The translations under genes were made by a program, and so were the position numbers. A stretch of DNA of 64,000 nt from Solen grandis (taxonomy: Eukaryota > Mollusca > Bivalvia > Adapedonta > Solenidae). The stretch covers positions 38,305,666 to 38,369,665 of the forward strand of contig CM037785.1 in NCBI GenBank assembly GCA_021229015.1, read 5' to 3'. The notes under the pieces are model-generated. The model worked only from the letters and a program-made list of their open reading frames with translations, did not search any database and was not told the DNA's origin. This document shows, in pieces, positions 13,716 through 26,985 of this stretch (position 1 is the stretch's first letter; each line of letters starts with the position of its first letter).

Positions 13716-16640
13716 GTATGTGTTGGACTCTGCGCATGCGTGGTGTGTGTTGATAGGCCACATCTACGCCACAGTGTTGAACCTAATTTCTATCACTATA
13801 CTTGTTAAAAGATCACTCAGAAAGAATCGTCAATTGTGAATAGGTTAACATTTAAGATTAAGAGTGCATAAAAAAGCGAAAAGGCCTGAAAAATACCGGT
13901 ATATTCATTGCAAAAAAGAAACATTAATAACATATTGACCAGTCACATACTTTCTGAAGTTATTTGATATTTGTAATCTTTTGATGTCAAACAGCTTAAA
14001 TTGGTTGATGGATGCCCCCCCCCCCCTCTCTCTCTCAACGTAAGATTTAGTGTCACATGGTAAACGTCCATCATGTGTCATTTAACTCTACTTTTATTTT
14101 TGTCTTGCTTGTAATAATTATGTAATGATTTTACCCACGTCAAATAATTTGTGTGACACCAACATATATCGTACTGACGTTACTTCCAGAGCTCTACGTG
14201 TCCCGTGGGTCGGGGAATGATGCAGGACCTGAGGAGACGCTTGCCTCACTACTGGTCCGACTATAAAGACGGTAGGTGGTATTACGACTGCTCGCCAGTT
14301 TAAGATTAAGTCTCTGGTCTGAGACCACTTAAATGATTTAAAAACAACAACAACAAAACAACAACAAAAAAAACCCCCCTGAAGTCACCGGATGCGATAG
14401 CGTAGTGGTAACGCGCTTCGCTTCTCACCAATGCATCCCAGGTGCAATTCCTGGTCACGTATGAAAGGGGATACAGTGGTCGTCCGTCTAGACACGTAGG
14501 TTTTCTCAGGGTTTCCTTCCACAAAAATGACCACATACGCCGCCATCAGAGCCATCGAGAGTGATTAACCATAAGTTGTGAGAACTTGTTTCGGAATCGA
14601 TGTAAAATAAGTAAAGTTTTTAAAAAAAAAAAAAAAAAAAAGGATGGGAACAAACACGTCACAAAAGATGTTAGTTATCTGAGGATCTTACGTTTAGGTA
14701 AGGTAAGTATTGTAGCGTGAGCTCCCTACTGCAGGAATATTTCTTTCTCTCTGTCTCTCTCTCCACACTCTGTCAGGATTTGTGTTGTGGTTGTCGAGAA
14801 TGGTGATTCAGTTAACATACAGCGGGCTTACAAAATACGAGACATCATTAAATACATGTAACTGTTGTATTTTAATTTCGACATGCGGATAACAAGATTA
14901 AATAGATACCGTACCTATATATTTTCTATATATACAATATATTTTCCCTTAACTTGATAAATATGTATTTCTTTATAATGTTAAAGTTATTTATATTGAG
15001 TTCCAATTGTATATTCAAATATTCTTGATAGATTTATATTCTTTCCTAAAGTTAATGTATATTTACATTCCTGCGGGCGGCGTTCTTTCTAGTTTTCTTT
15101 ACGTTTGTTAAATTTTGGATGTTTTGGATGAAATGGAAAGCTGTCAAACTGCCTTGCGTTCCCTTATTTATACTTTCGCGCGCCGGGATACTTTATGATG
15201 AGGTCACACCGAATCATCTGCCCTCTAGCCAATCAGAGTAGGGAATTCCCATAATCGGGGATCCTCCACCAATCAGACGCCGTGTGGAGAAATCCGTAAA
15301 ATGGGTACTTCCGCCTAATAAAAGTGCATCTTATGTGTGGAAATCCTAACACATCCACTTCTGCGCATCCCACAAGTATAAATTAACGTGAAGCATCACA
15401 ATTACCCTAACAAAGTATTTCCATACCAAAACTAACGTACGGTTCATATAGTTTTTAACTTATCTGCAGGTTAAAATAGAGAAAAAGTTCCTGGAACATA
15501 GGATGCCGCAGAATAAACAAGTGATACTTCCGTGTGTCATGTAAACAAAGTAATGAAACTCGTTTGTTGGATGTTTGAACCATGTTAACATACTGAAACT
15601 GAATTAAAGTACTTTGTCTTTGCCATGGCAGTTATTGCCATACTATATTAAGCTATATTCTTGGAGAAAGGAGATTAGTAATGTAATTTCGCTACCAATG
15701 AGATTTAAGGAAAAAATCTTTAAAACAACATATTTTAATCATGAGAATATAAGCAGGTAGAAGAACCTTTTACATTACAGTATAAAGGTAATTGTTTGTT
15801 TTCGGTTGGCTTTAACGTCCCACCGACAGTATTTCAGTTATTTGAAAATTGGAGACTACATAATATGCCTACTTGAGACAGATACAGCTGTATAGTGTAT
15901 TATGCCGTAGAAATGTGGCATGATACCACACCCAGTCACATTATCCTGACATAGGTCCAACCAGTCTCGGAACTTCTTATACGCTGAGCGCCAAGCAAGA
16001 AATTACCAGTACCATTTAACGACTTTGGCACGTGACTGTCGGGGATCTAACCTACGACTAATCACTCCCGGGGAGGACGATCTAAACACTCGTCCATCGA
16101 AGACAGTAACATTTTTTATGCTAGATTAAGCTCAGTTACGGTTGTAAATCTCAGTACACTGGTCTCATCTGTGAAATATGTCGGTATTGAATAAGGGAGA
16201 TAATTATGTAATAATGACTGTTTTTGTTTACTTTATTCTCTCCCTTGCACGCACTGACAGGATAATTGCTTCAACTCTTAACATTAATTTGCATTTAATA
16301 AAAAATCTAGCATGATAGTTCTCTAAATTGATTTTTTAATATTAGTAAATCTCATTTCTATTTTTCAGGTATAATCGGTAACAAGACACCACAGAAGGTT
16401 ACATCAACAATATTTTTCCTCTACTTCGCCTGTGTTCTCCCTAATATAGCATTTGGCATGTTGAATGACAGCAACACAAATGGAGCAATAGGTACGATGT
16501 TGCCATAGCAACAGTTCATAGAGTAATCATTGTTAAATACTCCATTATTATAACTAGGGTATTGATTACATACGGCATATATGAGGCAGAAAAATAGAAT
16601 GCTGATGACGACGAAGAAGAAGATGCTGCTGCTGCTTATA

Positions 16641-16672
<32 letters not shown>

Positions 16673-19600
16673 CTAGGAGTGAAGAAGATCCTGTTCTCTC
16701 AGTGCCTGGGTGGGGTACTGTTCGCTGTGTTCGGTGGACAGCCTCTGATTGTACTGTTGACGACAGCGCCCCTCGCTCTCTATACCAAGAGTAAGTCTTC
16801 GTATCTACCTACATACCTCACATCCACCAGCTACCGATCAACATAGATGTCAGTTTCTGTGCCTTTGCGCATATATCTGTCTACCCATCTATCTGCATTC
16901 TTTCATGTTTATTCTAGTCCGCTGTCCTTAACGGCCCATTATATTTCATAATGAATTGATTTTCATTAAAAAGAAAAGATAAAATAACATTGACATATCA
17001 TAGACTATAATGTGCAAATATCTGCTGTAAAATAACAGTTAAACGCATTGAAAAATATGATCAAGCAACGCAATTTAGTATTTTGGATTGATGTCAAAAT
17101 ACTCTCATTGTTTACATTTTGCATTGGCGAGTTTTCCCGAAGACAGCCTGTAATCAAAAATAATTTGAATTTGAAAAACCGTCATCGAATCACAATTTGT
17201 TTATCTGCTACGTCATCAGTTTATACGCTCGTGATTCGTTAAGGGAGACATACAGAGTGTCCATGGAAAATTGATGAATATATGCGGAATATGCAAATTA
17301 GTTATTCTTGTAAACAGTTGAATGATTTCATGTAAAAGATTCTTTATGGAACGCCTTAGCTGTCTTTTATTAGCAAATTTGATTATATTGAGTCAGTTTG
17401 TAGGGATATATTGCTATAACTTCATTTTATGTAGATAAAAGCCTAAAGGATAAAGATAAAATGTTATTATATAAAGGAATCACTTTGATTGATAAAGACA
17501 ATTCACTAATATGTAAATACAAAAGAATCTTATATGCGGATAAAACTATACATGGAAAAGATCAAATACAATTTTATAAAGATATTCCTTAAATATATGA
17601 AGGTAATCATTTAATTCGTAATGGTAAATTACCGTTATGTAAATATAAAATAATTTTATATGCAGAAAAAACTATACATGGTAAAGATCAAATGCTATTA
17701 CGTATATAAATATATTCTTTTATTATATAAAGGTATAAATTCACTTCATAAAATTAAATTACCGATATGTAAATATAAAAAAATCTGATATGCAGATAAA
17801 ACAATACATGGTAAAGATAAAATTTTATTATACAGATATAGTCTTTCATTATATGATGATATAAGTACAACCCGTAGAGGTAAAACACTGATATATAGTA
17901 ATAAAACGTCCGTATATTTAGATAAAACCTTAAACGATAACGTTATGACATAAAGGTATTATGTTATTATATATAGGTGTATTTAGTTAATAAATACAAA
18001 TTACCCCTATATGAATATAAAACAATCCTATATGCAAATAAAACTTAACATGGTAAAGGTACACGGTTATCATATAATTCTATTCTTTCATGATATAAAG
18101 GTATAAATTAACTTCATAAAGATAAAATACCGATATATTAATGTAAAAGAATCTTATATGCAGATAAAACTTAACATGGTAAAGATTAACGGTGATTATG
18201 TACATGTATTCTTTTACTATATAGTATTATAATTCCAATTTGTAAAGATAAGTCACCGATACATAATGGTCATTTTTTTTTGTATAGATAAAACCTTATA
18301 TGATGAAAGTTGCCTTAGGATGTAGGTTCGCTGTTAATTTTGTGACTTTCAAATTAGGGGATTGTCCTTAACACAAAGCTAGTATGTTCTTGATATAAGT
18401 CAAAATATTTTCATATTGGCAGAAATTTTATTGCATGATATATTTTCAAATGACACATCAGCCAAAAGACTTGAAGTGCTAAATTTTGAAATGAATTGAG
18501 TCATTTTAAACATACCTGGAGATAGTGAAAAACAGATAGGTATATAGCAACAAAGAGAGATGGAGAGAAAAATAGATAGATAGAGAAGGTATTGTGTGTA
18601 CATGGTAAAAGGAGCTAATTGGACAAAAGCACAATGTTCAGTAACGCTTATTACAGGGTGTGATTTAAAACAAATTTAAACATAATACGTATTTACGATT
18701 TTTATTTGACGAAAACTGTACCCATCAACCAATTAATTAAGCTACTACATACAGCAGGCTACTAAAAGACGGTCGCCAATACGGTCTCCGTTCTTCGCCG
18801 GTCTCGGAGACCGGAGACCGTCGAAGACCGGAGACCGGCTTTTAGTAGGCCCCCGTGAATTGTTTACCTTATGACATCATTGCTTTACTTTATATAAAGG
18901 TAAGCACTTTATATAATGATACGGTTCAATGTCGATTCGCCCTTAATCCATTTCGCCCTAAACCCCTATAGATCTTATAAAGGATACATTTATATAATAA
19001 TATTTTATCTTTACCACGTATAGTTCTTTCTGCATATAATATATTTTTATATTCATATATCGGTACTATATCTTTATGAAGTAAATTTATACCTTTATAT
19101 AATAGAGGAATATATTTATGTAAAAACAGTTTATCTGCATCATGTATAGTTCTATCTGTATATAAGATTATTTTATGTTTATATATCGGTAATATATCTT
19201 TATGAGTTAATTAATACCTTTATAAATTAATATTATATGTTTGTATAGTAACATTTTATCTTCACCATGTATAGTTGTGTAGTTTTATCTGTATAATAGC
19301 TTCCTTTATATTTACATATTGGTAATTTATCTTTATGAAGTAAAAGTATATATTTATATAATAACATTTTATATTTAACCTTTAGGGTTTTATCTACATA
19401 TATTGAGATTATAACATGTTCCAACAAATTGACTCAATATAATCAAATCTGTTAATATAAGACAGTTGAGGCGTTCCAGAATTCTTTCTTATTTATGCAA
19501 TGTGGTAACATTGTAATCAACGAGTATGTATAGAATGCACCTTGTTACAAATTTGTAGCACACACTTTGCTTTTTTTGTCCGAAGAATTTACACTGTTAT

Positions 19601-22600
19601 TGGAGGTATAATGGGCCTATAATTCATTTTACACATGATAGCTAATATGTACATAATTTTCTCATCTTTTAAGTTCATATGTGCATTGCTGGTTGACTAT
19701 CAGCTGTTTCAAAGCGTGTTGTAATATGTCAATACACTCGGGTAACATCTGGCTCACAAGCAAGTTATAATTGTCGCTGTGTTTGAGCTATCAACATATA
19801 CATGTATATATTTAACGCACGGGTCCATTAAAAGAACAAGTGGCCATTGATTATGTCGATGTTTTAATTTTTACAAAGCAATACATGTACTCATTCCTAT
19901 CGATGTTTTCTGGTTTTGTTACAGTGAAGGCAACGAGAATTCCTTGCGTTCAAAAAGAATTCGAATACACTTTTAGTTATACAGTTTCCTGACAGGATAC
20001 GTGACTAGTTATTCCCGGCTGAGGAAAGTCATGTCACCCGAGCCGCTAGGCGAGACATGATTTTTTTTGTTATGTATCGTGTCAAGAAACTTTAACGGAT
20101 TTATTATACTTCAGTTTAGTTCTGCGTCAATAATTACTTACAACACGTCATAACATATATCCATTGTACATGACGTTATATGTGCACGGCTTATTGGCCA
20201 ATTAGAGGAGAAAATTTATAATGAAACGTTATATACGTGACCTTTGAACCACGATGCGCATGCTGCGTTACATTCTTTACCATGTAACCCTCGAGAGAAA
20301 CCAGAGATGTATATTATGGACGCCATAGCTGCCTTAACATGAGCCAATGCATTATATCATGATAGTTCACAATGACGGTTCGTGTATATCGTAGTAATTG
20401 CTGCTCAAAAATAAATATGTTATGTCCTTTCACAAATACATAATCCCCATTTGCGTTATACAATGATCTGTCTACATTTTATGATGCTCACAGGACATTA
20501 CAGGTTGACCATTGTTACTGCTATGATGGCCATTCGTCATTATGTGATGTTCATTTAGTCTTCTCTGATGATCGCGGCCTGTATGATGCACACATACCAT
20601 TACATGCTGTTCATGATAAGTGTACGAAGATCATCCTATTATTTTTTTTATTTTTTCTATATTGTATTTTATGGTGCTATTTAGTATTATATGATGATAT
20701 TTTAGTATTATTTGATGCTATTTTAATATTATATGATGCTATTTTAGTATTATATGATGCTATTTTAGTATTATAGGATGCTATTTTAGTATTATATGAT
20801 GCTATTTTAGTATTATATGATGCTATTTTAGTATTATAGGATGCTATTTTAGTATTATAGGATGCTATTTTAGTATTATAGGATGCTATTTTAGTATTAT
20901 ATGATGCTATTTTAGTATTATAGGATGCTATTATAGTATTATAGGATGCTATTTTAGTATTATAGGTTGCTATTTTAGTAGTATAGGATGCTATTTTAGT
21001 GCTATATGATGCTATTTTAGTATTATATGATGCTATTTTAGTATTATAGGATGCTATTTTAGTATTATAGGATGCTATTTTAGTATTATGTGATGCTATT
21101 TTAGTATTATGTGATGCTATTTTAGTATTATGTGATGCTATTTTAGTATTATAGGATGCTATTTTAGTATTATGTGATGCTATTTTAGTATTATAGGATG
21201 CTATTATAGTATTATAGGATGCTATTTTAGTATTATAGGATGCTATTTTAGTATTATATGATGCTATTTTAGTATTATAGGATGCTATTTTAGTATTATT
21301 TGATGCTATTTTAATATCATATGACTCTATTTAGTATTATAGGATGCTATTTTAGTATTATAGGATGTTATTTTAGTATTATTTGATGCTATTTTAATAT
21401 CATATGACTCTATTTAGTATTATGTGATGCTATTTTAGTATTATGTGATGCTATTTTAGTATTATGTGATGCTATTTTAGTATTATAGGATGCTATTTTA
21501 GTATTATAGGATGCTATTTTAGTATTATATGATGCTATTTTAGTATTATAGGATGCTATTTTAGTATTATAGGATGCTATTTTAGTATTATAGGATGCTA
21601 TTATAGTATTATATGATGCTATTTTAGTATTATAGGATGCTATTTTAGTATTATACGATGCTATTTTAGTATTATAGGATGCTATTTTAGTATTATGTGA
21701 TGCTATTTTAGTATTATAGGATGCTATTTCATGGTTACATGATTTTAGATGATATTCATTTATAAGTTCGTTTTATGATGCTCATTTGTTATAACAGGAT
21801 GATTGTTTGTCTTTTTATCATGCTGATATAGAGTAAACAATGCTAGTCTTTTCTAACATTGTGTTCATTTTATGTAATAATATTGTCCTTTATTATTGTA
21901 TTATGCCTTTTAACACTGATTTAATAGTCGATGAATTGCGAGTTCACAAATGGTTATTATATCCTGATGAAACTAAATTTACGCTGTGTTTTCATACACT
22001 GGTGCGATTTTGACATTACATGATGTGCAAACGTCATTTTACGTGATGATCGGTGGTTCCCGGCTGTGAGTACCTGTTGAGGAATAGCTGGACCGGATAT
22101 CACGCGTTATTTCTTTAATACCGACAAGACGGACCAAAAACGAAAGATTTTTTTCACTGCCTTATAATATTTCATTTGTATCTCACGTTTTTTTTTGTCT
22201 ATCTCCATCTTTTAACGATTAACAGTGATAAGACGCCATGTAATTACCGATGTGATCTTGGTTTGTCAGATATAAATGCCCCTATGAATGTTTATTAAAA
22301 TAAAGGTAATCTTTGCGATTTTGATCATGTTTGTTTTGGTTTAAAATATCATCAATAGTATTTCGGTCATTTTGGGACATTTGTCTACATGATACAAATA
22401 TAGTGCTGCCTCATCGCATGGTAGATATGTGGCATGATACCATACCCAGTCACATTCCTTCTTTTTTTTTCTTTTATTGTAATGGCTAGCAATCATTTTC
22501 TGATTATTATGGTCATGTTTTTGACATTTTCTTTGCTTAAGAGATAACAAATAAAGAGACAATAGTTGGATACTAGGGAGTCCGGGTGCGATACCCTAGC

Positions 22601-25600
22601 TCTTTGCGAATAGACAACCTTGGTTCCTTTACATGCCCAGTGTATAGGACCGATACACGGGAGACAAGTTCCTTGGTAGAACCAGTACTGATCGAGTACT
22701 CTGAGTTCCCATAGCAACTCCATTTTGCCGAGTGACATTCAATGGTGCATCGGGTACAAACTTTATGCGTCTTTGGTTTGATGCGGTCACTGGAGAAAGT
22801 GCAAACTGCATAGTAGACATGTGGCATGATACCATACCTAGTCACATCATCATGATAACAGACAACTATTCCTGAAACTGACTAGACTATGACTTGACTA
22901 TTGAGTTTACCGTCGCTTCGACAGTATTTCAGTCATACAGCGACGTCCAGCTAATTACAGGTGGAGGTAGACCCGAATGCACGGATGCATCCGTGTAGAA
23001 CCACCGACCTACCGCAAGCCAGCTGGAAGGCTTCCTCACATGAAAATCCGAATGACCCTGCCGGGATTCGAACCCACGTGGTGAGGGGCTGAGTGAGTCA
23101 GCGGCTTTACCCTCTCGGCCACGGAGGCCCCTATTCCTGGAACTACCCTTATATGCTAAGCAATAAGTAAGGGAGCAATACCTGTACCACTTTTTACAAT
23201 GTTGGTATTGTTGTTAATACACGCTACTTAAAACAAATTAATTATATGGGTGTTTATGCATTTGATCTTATATTTCAGTTGAAATTTTGTCTCAACCTTC
23301 AATTTTGGTATCCTTGAACCCAGCCATGTCAATCATTAAATGTCCATATCCATTGATAGAAGCGCCAATGATACATCAAAACTTAGTTGTTGTTTTTTAT
23401 GCGGTTTTTAATTACGCATCGTGTATATTGAAATGCACAAAGTAGGCAATAATAATAATAATAATGATAATAACAGTAATAAAATTTGTGTTGATATTAG
23501 ACACCTCAAAATCGCAAAGACACGTTCCATAATGGTAAATGGTCAGCTTGTAATGACGAAATACATGGATAAAACATTTTGTCACCAAGTATCATATCAT
23601 AAAGAATGAACATCATATAAAGATGTTTGAACATCATATAACAGTATTTGAACATCATATAACGATGTCTGAACATCATATAAAGATGTTTGAACATCAT
23701 ATAACAATGTTTGAACATCATATAACATATTTGAACATAACGATATTTAATTGATGTTTGAACATTATGTCAAGATGTTTGAACATCATACAACGAAATT
23801 AGAGCATCATATAACTTGATTTGTTCATAAAATTTACAATATTTGAACACCATATAACGACACAGTAGCATCATACAACGACTTTCTGACAGCATAAAGA
23901 GACAAATGCACATGTTGTAATGAAAAAAAAGCACCACATTATATTTTGTTTGCATCATAGCATGTCAAACAAACGTCGTTAATTGTTTTTGATTATGTTA
24001 AAGCAGATATGGCGTTCTATAGTAAACACTTGTTTATCTAACGATTGTATTTAAGTCTAAACGTCTGAAGGAAAATCTTGTATAGTAGATGATAACTTTT
24101 AGTTTATCCTATAACCGATGTAACGTTACAGTCATTTACAGTGTCTGTGAAGACTTTGATCTCGACTTCGACGCCATGTTTGCCTGTGTTGGTCTCTGGA
24201 ACTGTGGTTTCCTCATCCTCTTCTCCGTCACGAACCTTAGTAAACTCATGAAATTCTCCTCCAGGTACTTCGGTTATAATACATATTGGGCTGATGAAAA
24301 TGTACACGGTTATGTACGTAGAAGTGTCAAAATCTCGTGTTCGCCTTACCAGGAGGTCGTGGTTTAGATTACTAGTCACGTTATACCTAGTCGTCAAGAA
24401 CCATGCTGGTATAGCCCTCTTTTTAAGAATATTATGGTCGTCCTAGTGTCAGGATAACGTCATTTTGTGTTGTAACATGTGGTAACTTGTCACTTATCTA
24501 CGACGTATTGCATTGTGACTACTTAATGTAAATAATGTTCCCAACTGACTGAATACTATATATATCAAGCAAACAATATCGTAAAAATATGAAAACGATA
24601 AATTATAAGTGTTCATTTTCCTCGTAGTTAATGTTCAACTTTTTTTAACTTAGAAAATTAACTGCTGTCATTAAATCCATTCAGTGTAGAACATATTAAG
24701 TATTCATGTATCTGGAAAATTAAACATTATGAGAGAAACTGTTCAACATTTAATTTCATTTCAGGTCGACAGAGGAAATATTTTCCTTATTTATAACATT
24801 GGCATTTTCTGCTGACGCAATAAAAGACGCAGTTAAAGGTACGAATCTTACTAACTTGAACATATATGTCCTATATTGGTTGTCATATATGATAATCTAT
24901 ATCGGCATTCTAATATTTATAGTCTTCTCTTCTTCTTCTTTTAATTCATCATCTTTTTTTTCTCCTTCTCTGTTGTAATGGCTAGCAACCATATTTTGAT
25001 AATTATGGCCATGTTTAGACCTTGCGATATGATATTGGCGGTCATATATCGATAGTTTCAATGTTTAGTGTAGTCTTATATTGGAAGTATCATATTGGCG
25101 GTCATATATTGATAGTTTCAATGTTTAGTGATAGTCTTATATTGGAAGTATCATATTGGCGGTCATATATTGATAGTTTCAATGTTTAGTGGTAGTCTTA
25201 TATTGGAAGTATCATATTGGCGGTCATATATTGATAGTTTCAATGTTTAGTGGTAGTCTTATATTGGAAGTATCATATTGGCGGTCATATATTGATAGTT
25301 TCAATGTTTAGTGGTAGTCTTATATTGGAAGTATCATATTGGCGGTCATATATTGATAGTTTCAATGTTTAGTGATAGTCTTATATTGGAAGTATCATAT
25401 TGGCGGTCATATATTGATAGTTTCAATGTTTAGTGATAGTCTTATATTGGAAGTATCATATTGGCGGTCATATATCGATAGTTTCAATGTTTAGTGATAG
25501 TCTTATATTGGAAGTATCATATTGGCGGTCATATATCGATAGTTTCAATGTTTAGTGGTAGTCTTATATTGGAAGTATCATATTGGCGGTCATATATCGA

Positions 25601-26951
25601 TAGTTTCAATGTTTAGTGGTAGTCTTATATTGGTAGTATCATATTGGCGGTCATATATCGATAGTTTCAATGTTTAGTGATAGTCTTATATTGGAAGTAT
25701 CATATTGGCGGTCATATATTGATAGTTTCAATGTTTAGTGGTAGTCTTATATTGGAAGTATCATATTGGCGGTCTTATATTGATAGTTTCAATGTTTACT
25801 GGTAGTCTTATATTGGTAGTATCATATTGGTGGTCATATATTGATAGTTTCAATGTTAAGTGGTAGTCTTTTATTGGAAGTATCATATTTGTGGTCTTAT
25901 ATTGATAGTTTCAATGTTTAGTGGAAGTCTTATATTGGAAGTATCATATTGGCAGTCATATATTGATAGTTTCAATGTTTAATGGTAGTCTTATATTGGA
26001 AATATCATATTTTTTTTATTATTTGTAGTTTAATGTTAGGGTAGTTGGTGGTCTTGCATGTATATAGGTAGTTTTTATTGTTGGTCTTATGTCTATGCTA
26101 CCAGAAATCACATGTACATTAAAATCGCGTTGATCAGACCACTATTTTAAGGTCATTTAATACACTCTTTTCATTATATACCATGAAAACACAATGCCTT
26201 AAATCCCACCGCTGGTCCATATTTATTTGTAATACCATAATGCTAAAGTTACATGTACTTCGTCAACGGCACTGCCTGTTAATACAATATTCATGTTGCT
26301 CCCAACCCCCGCAAAATCTTAAAGATGTCTCAATTACTGAAGAACGGGCAAAAGAAAGAAAAGAAAAAAAGAAGAAGAAGTTATGATTGCGCTTTTTGCA
26401 AAACGTTTGTATTGTTTTCATTCTTTACAGATTTTCACAAACATTATTACACCCCGGCTTGCTATGGACACACAGGTGAACCGGGAACCAACGTTTCCGG
26501 TGTCAATACCTCCAATGATTCTATGGATACAAATGTCCTCTCAACCGTAGAAGCGCCGTGTTTGAAGGAGAACAGCATCCTGTTTCTCTTGTTGATGCTA
26601 GGCACCGTCTGGGTTGGCATTACACTGTTTAACTTCACCAAGACGTGAGTACTTTTTTCTTCTGACCTTTAACTGACATACCTTTTAGAAACATCAGCAT
26701 CATTAAATAATGAATGTAGTCATGATAATACATATAACGTATCTTCTGCAGACCGTTCCTGACAGCCAGGAAGCGGGAGATCCTCGCCGATTACGCACTT
26801 CCGGTCGCCGTGTTGGTGATGTCATTCTTCGGGTCGTACATTCTGAGAGACGTCAAACGTATGTGTCATCATATCTCCCGTTAACATTTAGAATAATTGT
26901 AGGCTGTTAGTATTTATCCATTTAATGTTGCGTTTCGTTTTTTTTTCTTTC

Positions 26952-26985
<34 letters not shown>

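Noticed and set aside
23054..23131. tRNA-Ser/Leu gene on the minus strand
   Set aside because: A and B boxes are good, but the acceptor stem does not pair and the sequence is followed by a SINE body with a target duplication.
23506..23721. Minus-strand frame made of MMFKH repeats
   Set aside because: Translation of a 21-bp repeat array; no independent support.
24104..24397. 97-codon minus-strand frame
   Set aside because: Antisense shadow of SLC4A11-like exon e.
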